From an uncultured Lachnospiraceae bacterium (GTDB lineage: Bacteria > Bacillota > Clostridia > Lachnospirales > Lachnospiraceae): a stretch of 44,589 bases of DNA. The translations under genes were made by a program, and so were the position numbers. Position 1 is the first letter of the stretch, and every line of letters starts with the position of its first letter. The notes beneath the pieces were generated by a model. That model did not search any database and had not been told where the DNA came from. It saw nothing but the letters and a program-made list of their open reading frames with translations. Where the stretch lies: the NCBI GenBank assembly GCA_945929965.1, contig CAMEOT010000022.1, forward strand, positions 1-44,589, written 5' to 3'. Shown here piece by piece: positions 17,377 to 25,911 of the stretch.

Positions 17377-18180
17377 CTATTTTTCCTGTTTCCGCCCATA
17401 CGCCTTGCTCATCAGTTTCTGATACATTGCAGAAAAGTGTTTACTCTCTGCCAGTGCAGTGCGAAGAGGTGCCAGTGTCAGTGCCATTACTGCCCGATAG
17501 CGGAACAGTTCGCCGGGATTCATGTATTTTGCTGTGATCTCCTTATGTTCTGCAGCGCTGCGCTTCAGGTTCTCCTTGGTCTCAGAGTAGCCGCCGCCCT
17601 CGTAGGAGGACACGGTAAGTCCCAGATACTGCATGGGTGCTTTGGCACGATAATAGCACCAGAGGAAATGTTCGTAATCTGCACGGATCTTATATTGGGG
17701 TTCATAGGGCTTCTGTCTGCACAGGTCTGCAGCATAAAAGCAGGACTGGTGGCAGGGAATGTTGCGATAGCAGACGAAACCGGTGATGCAGGGCGGGGAA
17801 GATATCTTCGTCTCTGTCTTCGCGCTGTATGTATCGCCGTAGTAGATGCCCTGAAGTTTCGCCGGGTGCTGTTCCATGAACTGTGCGGTGCGACTCAGAA
17901 CTTCGTTGTCATAGAAAAGGTCACCGCAATTTAGGAAGAGAATATAGTCGCCGGTCACATGGGAGACTGCCTGATTCATGGCTTCGTAGATGCTGTGGTC
18001 GGTTTCCTGGTATAAGTGGATATGCCTGTCCTCGCGCATGGTTTCTATGGAACCGTCGCGGCTGCCGCCGTCTTTGACGATGATCTCGAAATCAGGGTAG
18101 GTCTGGGACAGGATACTGTCCAGGGTCTGATTCAGTTTAGGGCCTGGGTTTAAGCAGACTACGATAATGCTGAATTTCAT
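17377..18180 (-). CDS. Glycosyltransferase family 2
   Basis: 267-residue GT-A fold glycosyltransferase. The N-terminus (FSIIVVCLNPG), the DGGSRDG segment, and FLNCGDLF, which holds the DxD-equivalent metal site, are visible; the C-terminal part is helical and basic, consistent with membrane association. It resembles WcaA/SpsA-type enzymes that build extracellular or cell-wall polysaccharide. The sugar donor and acceptor cannot be predicted. AGGAGC precedes the ATG. It lies between the structured spacer and the gltB promoter, and no other polysaccharide gene is adjacent. Confidence 0.88.
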   Translation of the reverse strand: MKFSIIVVCLNPGPKLNQTLDSILSQTYPDFEIIVKDGGSRDGSIETMREDRHIHLYQETDHSIYEAMNQAVSHVTGDYILFLNCGDLFYDNEVLSRTAQFMEQHPAKLQGIYYGDTYSAKTETKISSPPCITGFVCYRNIPCHQSCFYAADLCRQKPYEPQYKIRADYEHFLWCYYRAKAPMQYLGLTVSSYEGGGYSETKENLKRSAAEHKEITAKYMNPGELFRYRAVMALTLAPLRTALAESKHFSAMYQKLMSKAYGRKQEK

Positions 18181-18210
18181 GTGTTGCTCCTATTTTTCTA
18201 TAAAATCTCC

Positions 18211-18348
18211 GTAGCCTCGATAGAGGGAAGAAACGCGACACGCTCTCGCTCTGTCGCAGAGCGTAGCGGCACATAAGCGTGGAAAGTACCCACGCTAAGT
18301 GCCGACGTCTGCTTACGGTCTGCTTATTCTTCCCTCTGTCGGGGCTAC
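18211..18348. ncRNA. Candidate structured RNA or palindromic element
   Basis: A 22-base outer stem (18211-18232 with 18327-18348, two positions pairing as G-U on the plus strand) encloses a 7-bp hairpin with triloop (18247-18263), a two-part hairpin (CGGCAC/GTGCCG and AGCGTGG/CCACGCT, 18267-18304), and a direct repeat GTCTGCTTA at 18307-18315 and 18318-18326. GCGACA (18235-18240) could also pair with TGTCGC (18252-18257), an alternative fold. Non-Watson-Crick pairs fit the plus strand, opposite to the flanking genes. No promoter was recognised, so whether it is transcribed is unknown. Confidence 0.45.
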
Positions 18349-18418
18349 TGGGTTATGGTAACCATCCAGAGATATCTCATCGAATATCCAGAGGATGGCT
18401 AATATACTTTATTAGTGC
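18349..18418. repeat. Additional inverted and direct repeats before the HAD-CPBP stop
   Basis: GGTTA-TGG-TAACC (18351-18363) forms a short hairpin. Beyond it CCATCC and GGATGG bracket a stretch with two direct copies of ATCCAGAG. With the element at 18211 this makes the whole 238-base gap between the GT2 gene and the fusion gene structured. Confidence 0.5.
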
Positions 18419-19954
18419 TTAGAATATATTTTTCTGTTTATGAAGTGTTCCAAGGGAGGCTGCTGCCACTGCCAGGAAAATCACGCATACGGGCCAGCTG
18501 ACGAAGCCGGTGACGGCGATGGCGGTGTAGGAGAGGCAGTAGGCGAGGACATTGGATGCCACATGGACAAAGATTGCCATTTTGAACTCTCCAAAGTATT
18601 CGTAAGCGTATGCCATAAGGCAGCCGATGAGGAAGCCGTACACACCCTGGACGTAGTTCATGTGGTAGACACCGAAGATCAGGGCGGACAGGGCTATGGC
18701 GAGTCTGAGGTTTAAGAACCTGCGAAGGTATCCATAGATAACTCCGCGGAACAAAAGTTCCTCTGCTATGGGGGAAATGAAGCCAAATACGAGGATTCCT
18801 ACGATAAAGTGTGCGGAATATTGCTGGGATGCAACTTCGGTATAAGCTTCGGATTTGTTGGTCACTCCCAGGAGTTCAAACAGGAGGTTGCATCCGATGA
18901 CGGCACCGATGGTCGCTGCCACCAGCAGGGCGTATCTGGCTTTGCCTTCTTTTTTAAGGTGGCTTAGGTGCATGTCCTCTTTATTTTTGTCAATGAGCAG
19001 TTTCGCTGTGGACCATACGGCAATGGCACCGCCGATGAATCCCAGTCCCGCTATGATGCTGGAAACGTCTCCGGAGTAGCCGTTATAGGCACCGGTCTCA
19101 TCCCGCAGGATCAGAAGATCCACCAGTCCACCAGAGGCTCCGGACTGTGCCAGCTGATACAGAAGTGCCAGCAGGGCATACTGGATCACGTTACGCACCA
19201 GAATAAACATCAGGAAAGAATACACCATGGTCCAGATTCTCTGGTACATGGGATTTTTCTTTTTGGCATCGGGATTGCTGTTTCGCAGTTCTTCGCTGCC
19301 GCGGAGGAGGAATTTCTCCAGTTCGTCGACGGACTGCACGATATAGTCTGCTTTGGCTTCCTTTAATTCTTCCTTGCTTCCGTATCCGTAGGTCACTCCC
19401 ACGCTCTCCACTCCGAGCGCTCTGGCTCCTTCCACATCGAACTTTCTGTCACCGATCATATAGACCTGTGCGGGATCCACAGGGCTCTCTCCAAAGAGCT
19501 GACGCAGGGTTTCCTGTACCACCTGATCCTTGGTTTCTCTTCTGCCGTCCAGTTCACTACCCACCACTACAGAAAAATATTTTTTCAGATCAAAATGTTC
19601 CAGGATGCGCTCTACGTATACCTGGGGCTTACTGGATGCCACTGCCAGGAAATACCCCTTCGACTGAAGCGTTTTCAGCATCTCCGGAATACCGTCATAG
19701 ACCTCATTTTCAAAAAGTCCCGTATCCTGAAAGCGCTCTCTGTATTTTGCCACAGCTTCTTCTGCCTGTTCGGCGGTGAAACCGTAGAATTCCATAAAAC
19801 TGTCTCGTAAGGGCGGTCCGATAAAGGGTTCTAGCTTGTCCAGATCCGGCTCCTCGATGCCAAAGGAGTGCAGTGCATACTGCACACAGGTAGTAATTCC
19901 GATTTTAGGATCTGTCAGGGTGCCGTCCAGATCAAACAGCAGATATTTCTTCAT
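18419..19954 (-). CDS. HAD phosphatase fused to a CPBP-family membrane protease
   Basis: 511-residue two-domain protein. Residues 1-215 form a HAD hydrolase of the phosphoglycolate phosphatase type (DLDGT with Asp8/Asp10, SSKP, GDRKFDVEGA). Residues about 230-505 carry several membrane helices with CPBP/Abi motifs: EELLFRG (Glu398/Glu399), FGVYH (His431) and HVASN (His464, Asn468), the metal site of Rce1-type intramembrane proteases. The reading frame is continuous, so this is a real fusion. The phosphatase would sit in the cytoplasm. Known substrates of neither half can be inferred. It follows greA by 46 bases. Confidence 0.88.
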   Translation of the reverse strand: MKKYLLFDLDGTLTDPKIGITTCVQYALHSFGIEEPDLDKLEPFIGPPLRDSFMEFYGFTAEQAEEAVAKYRERFQDTGLFENEVYDGIPEMLKTLQSKGYFLAVASSKPQVYVERILEHFDLKKYFSVVVGSELDGRRETKDQVVQETLRQLFGESPVDPAQVYMIGDRKFDVEGARALGVESVGVTYGYGSKEELKEAKADYIVQSVDELEKFLLRGSEELRNSNPDAKKKNPMYQRIWTMVYSFLMFILVRNVIQYALLALLYQLAQSGASGGLVDLLILRDETGAYNGYSGDVSSIIAGLGFIGGAIAVWSTAKLLIDKNKEDMHLSHLKKEGKARYALLVAATIGAVIGCNLLFELLGVTNKSEAYTEVASQQYSAHFIVGILVFGFISPIAEELLFRGVIYGYLRRFLNLRLAIALSALIFGVYHMNYVQGVYGFLIGCLMAYAYEYFGEFKMAIFVHVASNVLAYCLSYTAIAVTGFVSWPVCVIFLAVAAASLGTLHKQKNIF

Positions 19955-20000
19955 TCTTATAATTCCTTTTTCTTTCTATTCTTATATGTTCCGCAGATGA

Positions 20001-20501
20001 TTAGAAGCTACGGATCTTGTCTCCGTCATCCTCGGTGTTTTTCAATGCCTTGATCTCCACGTCATAGCCCACATTAGCATTGACCTGCACATGGACCACA
20101 TCTCCTACTTTTTTGCCAAGGAGCGCTTTGCCCAGGGGGGACTCGTTGCTGATCAGACCTTCCAGGGAATTACCGCGGACGGTGGTCACGATCTTGTAAT
20201 CCTCTTCCGTGCCGTCATCGATAAATTCCACGGTAACGGTGTTGTTGATACCTACCTCATCCGCTGCGGAGTTCTCGGAGATGACCTTTGCAGTCTTGAT
20301 CATTCTCTCCAGATAACGGATGCGGCTCTCATTCTGATTCTTATACTTTTTGGCTGCATAGTATTCAAAATTCTCACTGAGATCGCCGTGGGCTCTGGCT
20401 TCCTTCACGTCCTCCAATGCCTTGGGACGTACCACCAGCTTGCGGTACTCGATCTCATCTTCCATTTTCTTAATGTCAGTGGGTGTTAATTCGTCGTACA
20501 T
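20001..20501 (-). CDS. greA: Transcription elongation factor GreA
   Basis: 166-residue factor that rescues backtracked RNA polymerase by stimulating transcript cleavage. The N-terminal coiled coil with the acidic tip is visible (AHGDLSENFEYYAAKK), followed by the FKBP-like C-terminal domain (SPLGKALLGKKVGD). Length is near the usual 158. The start at 20501, preceded by GAAGGATTATACT, is preferred over 20534. It begins 16 bases after mraY, so the two are likely co-transcribed. Confidence 0.95.
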   Translation of the reverse strand: MYDELTPTDIKKMEDEIEYRKLVVRPKALEDVKEARAHGDLSENFEYYAAKKYKNQNESRIRYLERMIKTAKVISENSAADEVGINNTVTVEFIDDGTEEDYKIVTTVRGNSLEGLISNESPLGKALLGKKVGDVVHVQVNANVGYDVEIKALKNTEDDGDKIRSF

Positions 20502-20517
20502 AGTATAATCCTTCTTT

Positions 20518-21483
20518 CTACAGCTGCATCGCATAGATCACTGCCAAAGACAGAATGATCTGAATGATTGCAAAACGGAATACGGTCTGTGTATTGGACC
20601 AATCCCACACCTTACGCACATGATCGTGCAGTGGGGTACGTACATTTTTCAAAATATGGATCTTCAGGAAACGAAGCAGGGACACCTTAAGAAGTCCCAG
20701 TCCTCCGTCCAGGATCAGCACCAGCGCCAATGGGATAAACAGGAGCGGGCAGCCGCTCTTCAAAATGGCGATGCTGATGAACAATCCCATGGCCCGGGAA
20801 CCGGCATCCCCCATCATCAGCTTACTGGGTGTCGCATTGTACCACAGATATCCCAGAATACATACGGCAAATAATAGGATCAGGAAGGAATAGGTCTCGT
20901 CGACCTCCTTCATGCGGTCTACAATATAGATGGAGATGATGGTAATGATCGACAGGGTTCCGGACAGTCCGTCCACACCGTCGGAGCAGTTGGTCACATT
21001 CACGGAGGTCCATACCAGAATTACCGTGAGAATGGCGAATACCACAGGCGGCAGAGTGAACTTTACATGGAACAGCGCCAGTTCCACCACGTTGGAATTA
21101 TATTTCAGAAAAGTGATGGCTACCAGTGCCGCCACGCACAGATCTAAGAAACCTTTTTTGTACTCACCCCATGGAGTCTTGGAAGCATCGTCCAGAAACC
21201 CCGTCATCATGCATACCACGATCAGCAGCAGGTAGATCACCAGCTCTGCGCTTAAAGGCGAAAACAGTAGAACAGATGCCACAAATGCCAGGACAAAAAT
21301 AATTCCGGCGCCTCTGGGTTTCCCCGCGGACAATTTTCCATCATGGGCAAATTCTCTTCCGGCATCCTTGGGCAGATACGGACTTAATTTCGCCGTTGCC
21401 AGTACCGTAGCACCAAAAGCAAAAAGAATTCCAAAAAAAGCAAGGAGAGAACTGCTTCCCTCCGGCAAGATCATCTGTAACAT
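20518..21483 (-). CDS. mraY: MraY-type phospho-MurNAc-pentapeptide transferase
   Basis: 321-residue polytopic membrane enzyme of the GT4/MraY-WecA family, with about ten helices. It transfers phospho-MurNAc-pentapeptide to undecaprenyl phosphate (lipid I). Active-site motifs are FLDDASK (Asp-Asp), NVTNCSDGVDGL, MGDAGSRAMG and RTPLHDHVRK; the last is the HHH-type motif in a variant form (H-D-H). The start at 21483 follows GGAG; 21495 is possible. It is not in a dcw cluster. A WecA-like role cannot be excluded. Confidence 0.85.
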   Translation of the reverse strand: MLQMILPEGSSSLLAFFGILFAFGATVLATAKLSPYLPKDAGREFAHDGKLSAGKPRGAGIIFVLAFVASVLLFSPLSAELVIYLLLIVVCMMTGFLDDASKTPWGEYKKGFLDLCVAALVAITFLKYNSNVVELALFHVKFTLPPVVFAILTVILVWTSVNVTNCSDGVDGLSGTLSIITIISIYIVDRMKEVDETYSFLILLFAVCILGYLWYNATPSKLMMGDAGSRAMGLFISIAILKSGCPLLFIPLALVLILDGGLGLLKVSLLRFLKIHILKNVRTPLHDHVRKVWDWSNTQTVFRFAIIQIILSLAVIYAMQL

Positions 21484-21536
21484 ACGAATCTCCATTCCTC
21501 ACAACACTCTCATGCTGTATTTTCTGATAAATTTCA

Positions 21537-21583
21537 TAACTGTCCGGCGATGTCTACGTGAGATGAACGTCCCGGAACAGTTA
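21537..21583 (-). promoter_or_regulatory. 5' hairpin of the mraY-greA transcript
   Basis: Arms at 21572-21583 and 21537-21547 pair over 11 bases with one bulge. The hairpin begins about at the predicted transcription start and has no T-tract. It could stabilise the mRNA 5' end or regulate translation. Confidence 0.5.
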
Positions 21584-21589
21584 CAAAAC

Positions 21590-21618
21590 ATTTTAACACA
21601 AATATACCGGAATCTCAA
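21590..21618 (-). promoter_or_regulatory. mraY promoter
   Basis: On the minus strand TTGAGA, a 17-base spacer and TAAAAT. The predicted start near 21583 is the first base of the leader hairpin. Confidence 0.6.
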
Positions 21619-21629
21619 ATAATTTCCAC

Positions 21630-21649
21630 AACAGTTCAGTCGAACTGTT
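21630..21649. promoter_or_regulatory. Operator-like inverted repeat between mraY and nudC
   Basis: AACAGTTC-AGTC-GAACTGTT, a perfect 8-bp inverted repeat, lies between the two divergent promoters and five bases upstream of the nudC -35. The same AACAGTT heptamer recurs in the mraY leader (21576-21582 and, inverted, partly at 21537-21543). It is not the Firmicute LexA box, which has GAAC and GTTC in the opposite order. Confidence 0.5.
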
Positions 21650-21653
21650 ACAT

Positions 21654-21682
21654 TTGACAGCCTCCCTACGGTGGACTACTAT
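21654..21682 (+). promoter_or_regulatory. nudC promoter
   Basis: TTGACA, a 17-base spacer and TACTAT, about 50 bases before the nudC start. Confidence 0.65.
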
Positions 21683-21731
21683 ATTCTTATGAATACTTTC
21701 TGAAAAATAGCCATAAAAGGAGAAATGCCCT

Positions 21732-22664
21732 ATGATGATCCATAAGATTGATCCGCATAAATATTATCCGGAATTCCGAAATCAGGAGCCAAAGCCTTCC
21801 GATTATCTGCTGTTGTTTGATGGGGAAAAGGTATATCTGCCCTCCCATACAAAAAGCGCTGCCGAGGCAGATACTTCCACGAATTCAGGTACTGAGAAGC
21901 ATCCTCAAATATATCTTCCTACCTTTGAGGAGGTTCATGGACTATTGGGAATCCGGCAGCCCCTGGAGCGCTTTTTCCTCGACTGTGAATACCTCTTTTC
22001 CATTGACGACAGGGCTTTTTACCGTAAGACCGTAGAAAACTCCGGTGCTCTCATGCTCCCGGAGGAAGATCTCTATGCTTCCGGCGTGTTCCGTAACTTT
22101 GAACCGGAATATCTGGCATTCGCCGGGATCACCGCCACCCAGATCAACCGTTTCCGTCTGGACCGGAAATTCTGCGGCCGCTGTGGTCATCCCACAGTTC
22201 ACAGTACCACAGAGCGGGCCTGCATCTGCCCGGAGTGCGGTCAGATCGAATATCCCAAGATCTCACCCGCTGTCATTATCGCCATCGTGGATACCGAGCA
22301 GGACAAGATCCTGCTGACGCGCTACGCCGGCGGTTCCTACCGTCACTGGGCACTGGTGGCAGGCTTCGTGGAAGTCGGTGAGACCTTCAAGGGCGCTGCC
22401 CGCAGAGAGATCATGGAAGAGGTAGGCCTTAAGGTCAGTGATCTGGTCTATTACAAATCCCAGCCCTGGTCCTTCAGTGATTCCGCTATGATCGGCTTCT
22501 TTGCAAAGCTGGACGGTGATCCCACGATTACTTTGCAGGAATCCGAACTCGGTGAAGCAAAATGGTTCTCCAGAGAGGATGTACCGGATCTGCCCTCCAC
22601 AATCAGTGTCGGTCAGGAGATGATCACCTTATTCAAGAATGGAGAGGATCCGTTATCTCAATAA
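21732..22664 (+). CDS. nudC: NAD+ diphosphatase (NADH pyrophosphatase) NudC
   Basis: 310-residue Nudix hydrolase that cleaves NAD(H) to NMN(H) and AMP and, in some bacteria, decaps NAD-capped RNA. It has an N-terminal domain, a zinc ribbon (CGRCG ... CPECG, about residues 143-166), the Nudix box (GFVEVGETFKGAARREIMEE, about 210-229) and the downstream SQPWSF motif specific for NudC. AGGAGAAATG precedes the ATG-ATG start. The 3' end overlaps the convergent flippase gene by 12 bases. Confidence 0.95.
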   Translation: MMIHKIDPHKYYPEFRNQEPKPSDYLLLFDGEKVYLPSHTKSAAEADTSTNSGTEKHPQIYLPTFEEVHGLLGIRQPLERFFLDCEYLFSIDDRAFYRKTVENSGALMLPEEDLYASGVFRNFEPEYLAFAGITATQINRFRLDRKFCGRCGHPTVHSTTERACICPECGQIEYPKISPAVIIAIVDTEQDKILLTRYAGGSYRHWALVAGFVEVGETFKGAARREIMEEVGLKVSDLVYYKSQPWSFSDSAMIGFFAKLDGDPTITLQESELGEAKWFSREDVPDLPSTISVGQEMITLFKNGEDPLSQ

Positions 22665-24317
22665 GCGGCACTTCTTCGCTACCTTCACTAACAGATATCC
22701 CTTCGGGAAACTGCGAAGCTCCTGCTCCGTAATCCCCCGCATCAGTATCAGCATGACAAAATAGACTATGGCAGCGATCACGATTGCCGGAATGACAGAG
22801 ATCCGCATAGATTTCGTCACCATATACAGTCCTTCGTAGATTGCCCAGGCTGCCGCTCCCATAAACGCAGAGGCGAACGCCGGAATTACGAAAGTTCTGG
22901 CGATCTCCTGCCGGTAGCCTACTGCTCTTCTTACTGCCCACTGGTTCAGTACACACATCATACCGGAATACAGCGTATTGGCAATGGCAATGCTGTACAG
23001 ATCCAGGCTTGTGAACATAAGAAGCAACACTGCTGCCACCGTCTGCACCACCAGTGAGATCCCCGCATTGATGATCGGTGTATTGACTTTGCCCAGCCCC
23101 TGTAAAATGGAACTGTTTAATGTCGACAATGCATAAAAGATAACCGACAGTGACAATGTCATTAAAAGGGCTGCCGCCAGGTTCAGTTCCTCTGCCGTCT
23201 TATTCGTAAACAGCAGACTGATCACCGGCTTCGCCAGCACAAAAAGTCCCACAGCACAAGGAATCGAGATCACCATGGTAGTCTTCACTGCCAGTCCGAT
23301 CTTCTCTCGGGCTCCCTTCACATCCCGGGCTGCCATGAGCTGTGCTACGGAAGGAATCATAGCCGATGCCATAGCGGATGCAAAAGCTATGGGAATATTG
23401 GACATTGTCAGGGATTGTCCTGAGAAAATACCATATTTTTCATAAATAGATACCGTATCCAGATTCCGAAGGGACGGATACCATTTGGTATAAATACTGT
23501 TGTTGATCGTACTGCTTAAGTTATATACAGCCGTACTCAAAATAAACGGGGTCACCACCAGTGTGATCGTCTTGAATATCTGTCCGTAGGAATCCACATG
23601 TTCATGCCTGTCACGCTGCACTCTGCGCAGGATCATTCCACGATTCAGAGCATAGACTCCCGCCATAAAAAGCAGCGCCACTAATACGCCGACACCGGTA
23701 CCCAGTGCACTTCCCACAGCACCGTAAGTTGCTCTCATCACCTGCCCTGCCTGATCCGCCGGGACCTCCATCGTTCCCATAAACATTTGGATCAGAAGAT
23801 ATGCCGCGCCCACGCTGACTACCGCATTGGCGATCTGCTCCAGAATCTGTGACACGGAGGTCTGTGCCATGCTCTTATGTGCCTGAAAATACCCTCGTAA
23901 AACTCCCAGGATACCATAGACGAAGATCGTCGGTGCAAAGGTGCGCAGTACTGTGACCGCTGCTCCGGACACGAATAATCCCGCTCCGAAAAACAGAAAA
24001 AGGCTGGCTATACCGCCAACCACCAGTACATAAATCATGGCTCCGTGGAACAATCTGTGGGCGTTGCGGTATTCCTTCTCTCCCAGCTTCTGTGCGATAG
24101 CTTTGGAAATTGCCGAGGGAATACTATAAGAGGAAATCAACAGAATGATCGTATAATAATTATACGCTGACTGGTAATAACCAAGTCCCAAATTTCCGAT
24201 GACACTCTGTAAAGGGCCCCTGTAAAGGAGCCCTATGATTCTGCTGATGATTCCGGCTGCTGCCAGAATTCCCGCCTGCATGATAAAATTGTTCTTGGAA
24301 CTGTTCTTATCTGCCAT
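22653..24317 (-). CDS. SpoVB/MurJ-like polysaccharide flippase
   Basis: 554-residue protein with about 14 predicted membrane helices of the MOP superfamily (PST/MurJ-SpoVB group), proteins that flip lipid-linked saccharide precursors such as lipid II. The N-terminal IISRIIGLLYRGPLQSVIG and the SIPCAVGLF segment mid-protein are family-like. SpoVB is needed for spore cortex in Bacillus; MurJ-like paralogues are common in Clostridia, so I leave the symbol blank. It starts 26 bases after glgA and probably shares its transcript. AAGGTAAG precedes the start. Confidence 0.82.
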   Translation of the reverse strand: MADKNSSKNNFIMQAGILAAAGIISRIIGLLYRGPLQSVIGNLGLGYYQSAYNYYTIILLISSYSIPSAISKAIAQKLGEKEYRNAHRLFHGAMIYVLVVGGIASLFLFFGAGLFVSGAAVTVLRTFAPTIFVYGILGVLRGYFQAHKSMAQTSVSQILEQIANAVVSVGAAYLLIQMFMGTMEVPADQAGQVMRATYGAVGSALGTGVGVLVALLFMAGVYALNRGMILRRVQRDRHEHVDSYGQIFKTITLVVTPFILSTAVYNLSSTINNSIYTKWYPSLRNLDTVSIYEKYGIFSGQSLTMSNIPIAFASAMASAMIPSVAQLMAARDVKGAREKIGLAVKTTMVISIPCAVGLFVLAKPVISLLFTNKTAEELNLAAALLMTLSLSVIFYALSTLNSSILQGLGKVNTPIINAGISLVVQTVAAVLLLMFTSLDLYSIAIANTLYSGMMCVLNQWAVRRAVGYRQEIARTFVIPAFASAFMGAAAWAIYEGLYMVTKSMRISVIPAIVIAAIVYFVMLILMRGITEQELRSFPKGYLLVKVAKKCRLLR

Positions 24318-24343
24318 ATGTTATCTTACCTTATTTCAGTTCT

Positions 24344-25789
24344 TTATCCGATCAGCCAGTCATACATCTCCTGATATTTTCCGGCAGATACCTTCCAGGA
24401 GTAGTCAGTGGCCATGGCACGATCCACGATCTTATTCCACTCTCTCTTCCTGTCATAGTAAATATGCTCCGCATAGCGGATTGTATTCAGCATCTCGTGT
24501 GCATTGTAATTCGTAAAGCTGAAGCCGGTACCGGTGCTCTCATACTCATTATAGGGCTGTACAGTATCCTTCAGTCCGCCAGTCTCTCTGACGATGGGCA
24601 CAGTGCCGTAGCGCAGGGCGATCAGCTGGCTCAGACCGCAGGGCTCGAACAGAGACGGCATCAGATAAGCATCACATGCCGCATATACCTTATGGGACAA
24701 TGCATCCGAATAGTAAATATTGGCGGATACCTTATCGCCGTACTTCCAGTCGAAATGCCGGAACATATTCTCGTAACGTTCCTCACCGGTACCCAGTACC
24801 ACAAACTGGATGTCATCCTGGCACAATTCATCCATCACATAAGCAATCAGATCCAGACCCTTCTGATCCGTCAGTCGGGATACCAGACCGATCATCATTT
24901 TCTTATCATCTACACGAAGTCCAAGCTCTTCCTGCAGGGCACGCTTGTTCTTCACTTTTTCCTTGCGGAAGTTCACCGCATTGTAGGCTTTTACGATATT
25001 TTTATCCGTCTCCGGATTAAACTCTTCGTAGTCGATGCCGTTGACGATACCGCGCAGATCATGGCTTCTCGCACGCAGCAGTCCGTCCAGTCCCTCACCA
25101 TAGAACGGAGTCTTGATCTCCTCCGCATAGGTATCACTTACGGTAGTCACCGCATCTGCAAATACAATACCGCCCTTTAACAGGTTCGCATCCTTGTAAG
25201 CCTCCAGCTTGTCAGAGGTAAAATAATACTCCGGCAGCCCGGTAATGCTCTGTACCGTCTTCACATCCCATTTTCCCTGGAATTTCAGGTTATGTATGGT
25301 GATAACAGACTTAATATTGCGGTAAAAATCGCCGCCGTGGAAACGCTCCTTCAGATATACGGGAATCAGTCCGGTCTGCCAGTCATGACAGTGGATCAGA
25401 TCCGGCTGGAAATTCAAAAGCGGTAATGCCGACAGCACTGCCTTGCAAAAATATGCATACTTTTCAATCTCATATCTGGGATCATCCCCATAAGGCTTGA
25501 AACCACCGAAATAGCTCTCATTATCAATGAAATAATAATGCACCCCGGCTTCCTCTGCCTCCAGAACACCTACGTACACATTCTGCCAGTTGAAATCCAT
25601 GTAGAAATGTGTCACATACTTCAGTTTATCCTTCATCTCCTGTTTCATACAGGTATACTTCGGGATAAACACTCTTACATCAAAATACTCCTTGTCAATA
25701 TACTTCGGCAAAGATCCTACGACATCCGCAAGTCCTCCGGTCTTGATAAAAGGTACGCCTTCCGATGCGGCAAAAAGAATTTTTTTCAT
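24344..25789 (-). CDS. glgA: Glycogen synthase
   Basis: 481-residue GT5 glycosyltransferase that adds glucose from ADP-glucose to a growing alpha-1,4-glucan. The N-terminal KTGGLADVVGSLPK segment holds the catalytic Lys and ADP-glucose contacts; GLVSRLTDQKG and PSLFEPCGLSQLIALRYG form the C-terminal nucleotide-sugar site. GGAGGG precedes the ATG at 25789, so 25804 is rejected. No other glg gene is adjacent. Confidence 0.95.
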   Translation of the reverse strand: MKKILFAASEGVPFIKTGGLADVVGSLPKYIDKEYFDVRVFIPKYTCMKQEMKDKLKYVTHFYMDFNWQNVYVGVLEAEEAGVHYYFIDNESYFGGFKPYGDDPRYEIEKYAYFCKAVLSALPLLNFQPDLIHCHDWQTGLIPVYLKERFHGGDFYRNIKSVITIHNLKFQGKWDVKTVQSITGLPEYYFTSDKLEAYKDANLLKGGIVFADAVTTVSDTYAEEIKTPFYGEGLDGLLRARSHDLRGIVNGIDYEEFNPETDKNIVKAYNAVNFRKEKVKNKRALQEELGLRVDDKKMMIGLVSRLTDQKGLDLIAYVMDELCQDDIQFVVLGTGEERYENMFRHFDWKYGDKVSANIYYSDALSHKVYAACDAYLMPSLFEPCGLSQLIALRYGTVPIVRETGGLKDTVQPYNEYESTGTGFSFTNYNAHEMLNTIRYAEHIYYDRKREWNKIVDRAMATDYSWKVSAGKYQEMYDWLIG

Positions 25790-25836
25790 GTAAACCCTCC
25801 ACATATGCTACGGCTTGTATTTCAAAACATAGATTG

Positions 25837-25865
25837 ATTATACCATGTTTACGATTCATAGAAAA
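25837..25865 (-). promoter_or_regulatory. glgA promoter
   Basis: On the minus strand TTTTCT, a 17-base spacer and TATAAT preceded by TGG, an extended -10. The weak -35 fits an extended -10 promoter. Confidence 0.5.
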
Positions 25866-25911
25866 GAGGGCAGCGATAATTTACAAATCTTTTAGAGTCT
25901 GCGGTTTTGCC

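Noticed and set aside
21630..21649. LexA/DinR box before nudC
   Set aside because: The half-sites are GTTC...GAAC, the reverse of the Firmicute LexA order.
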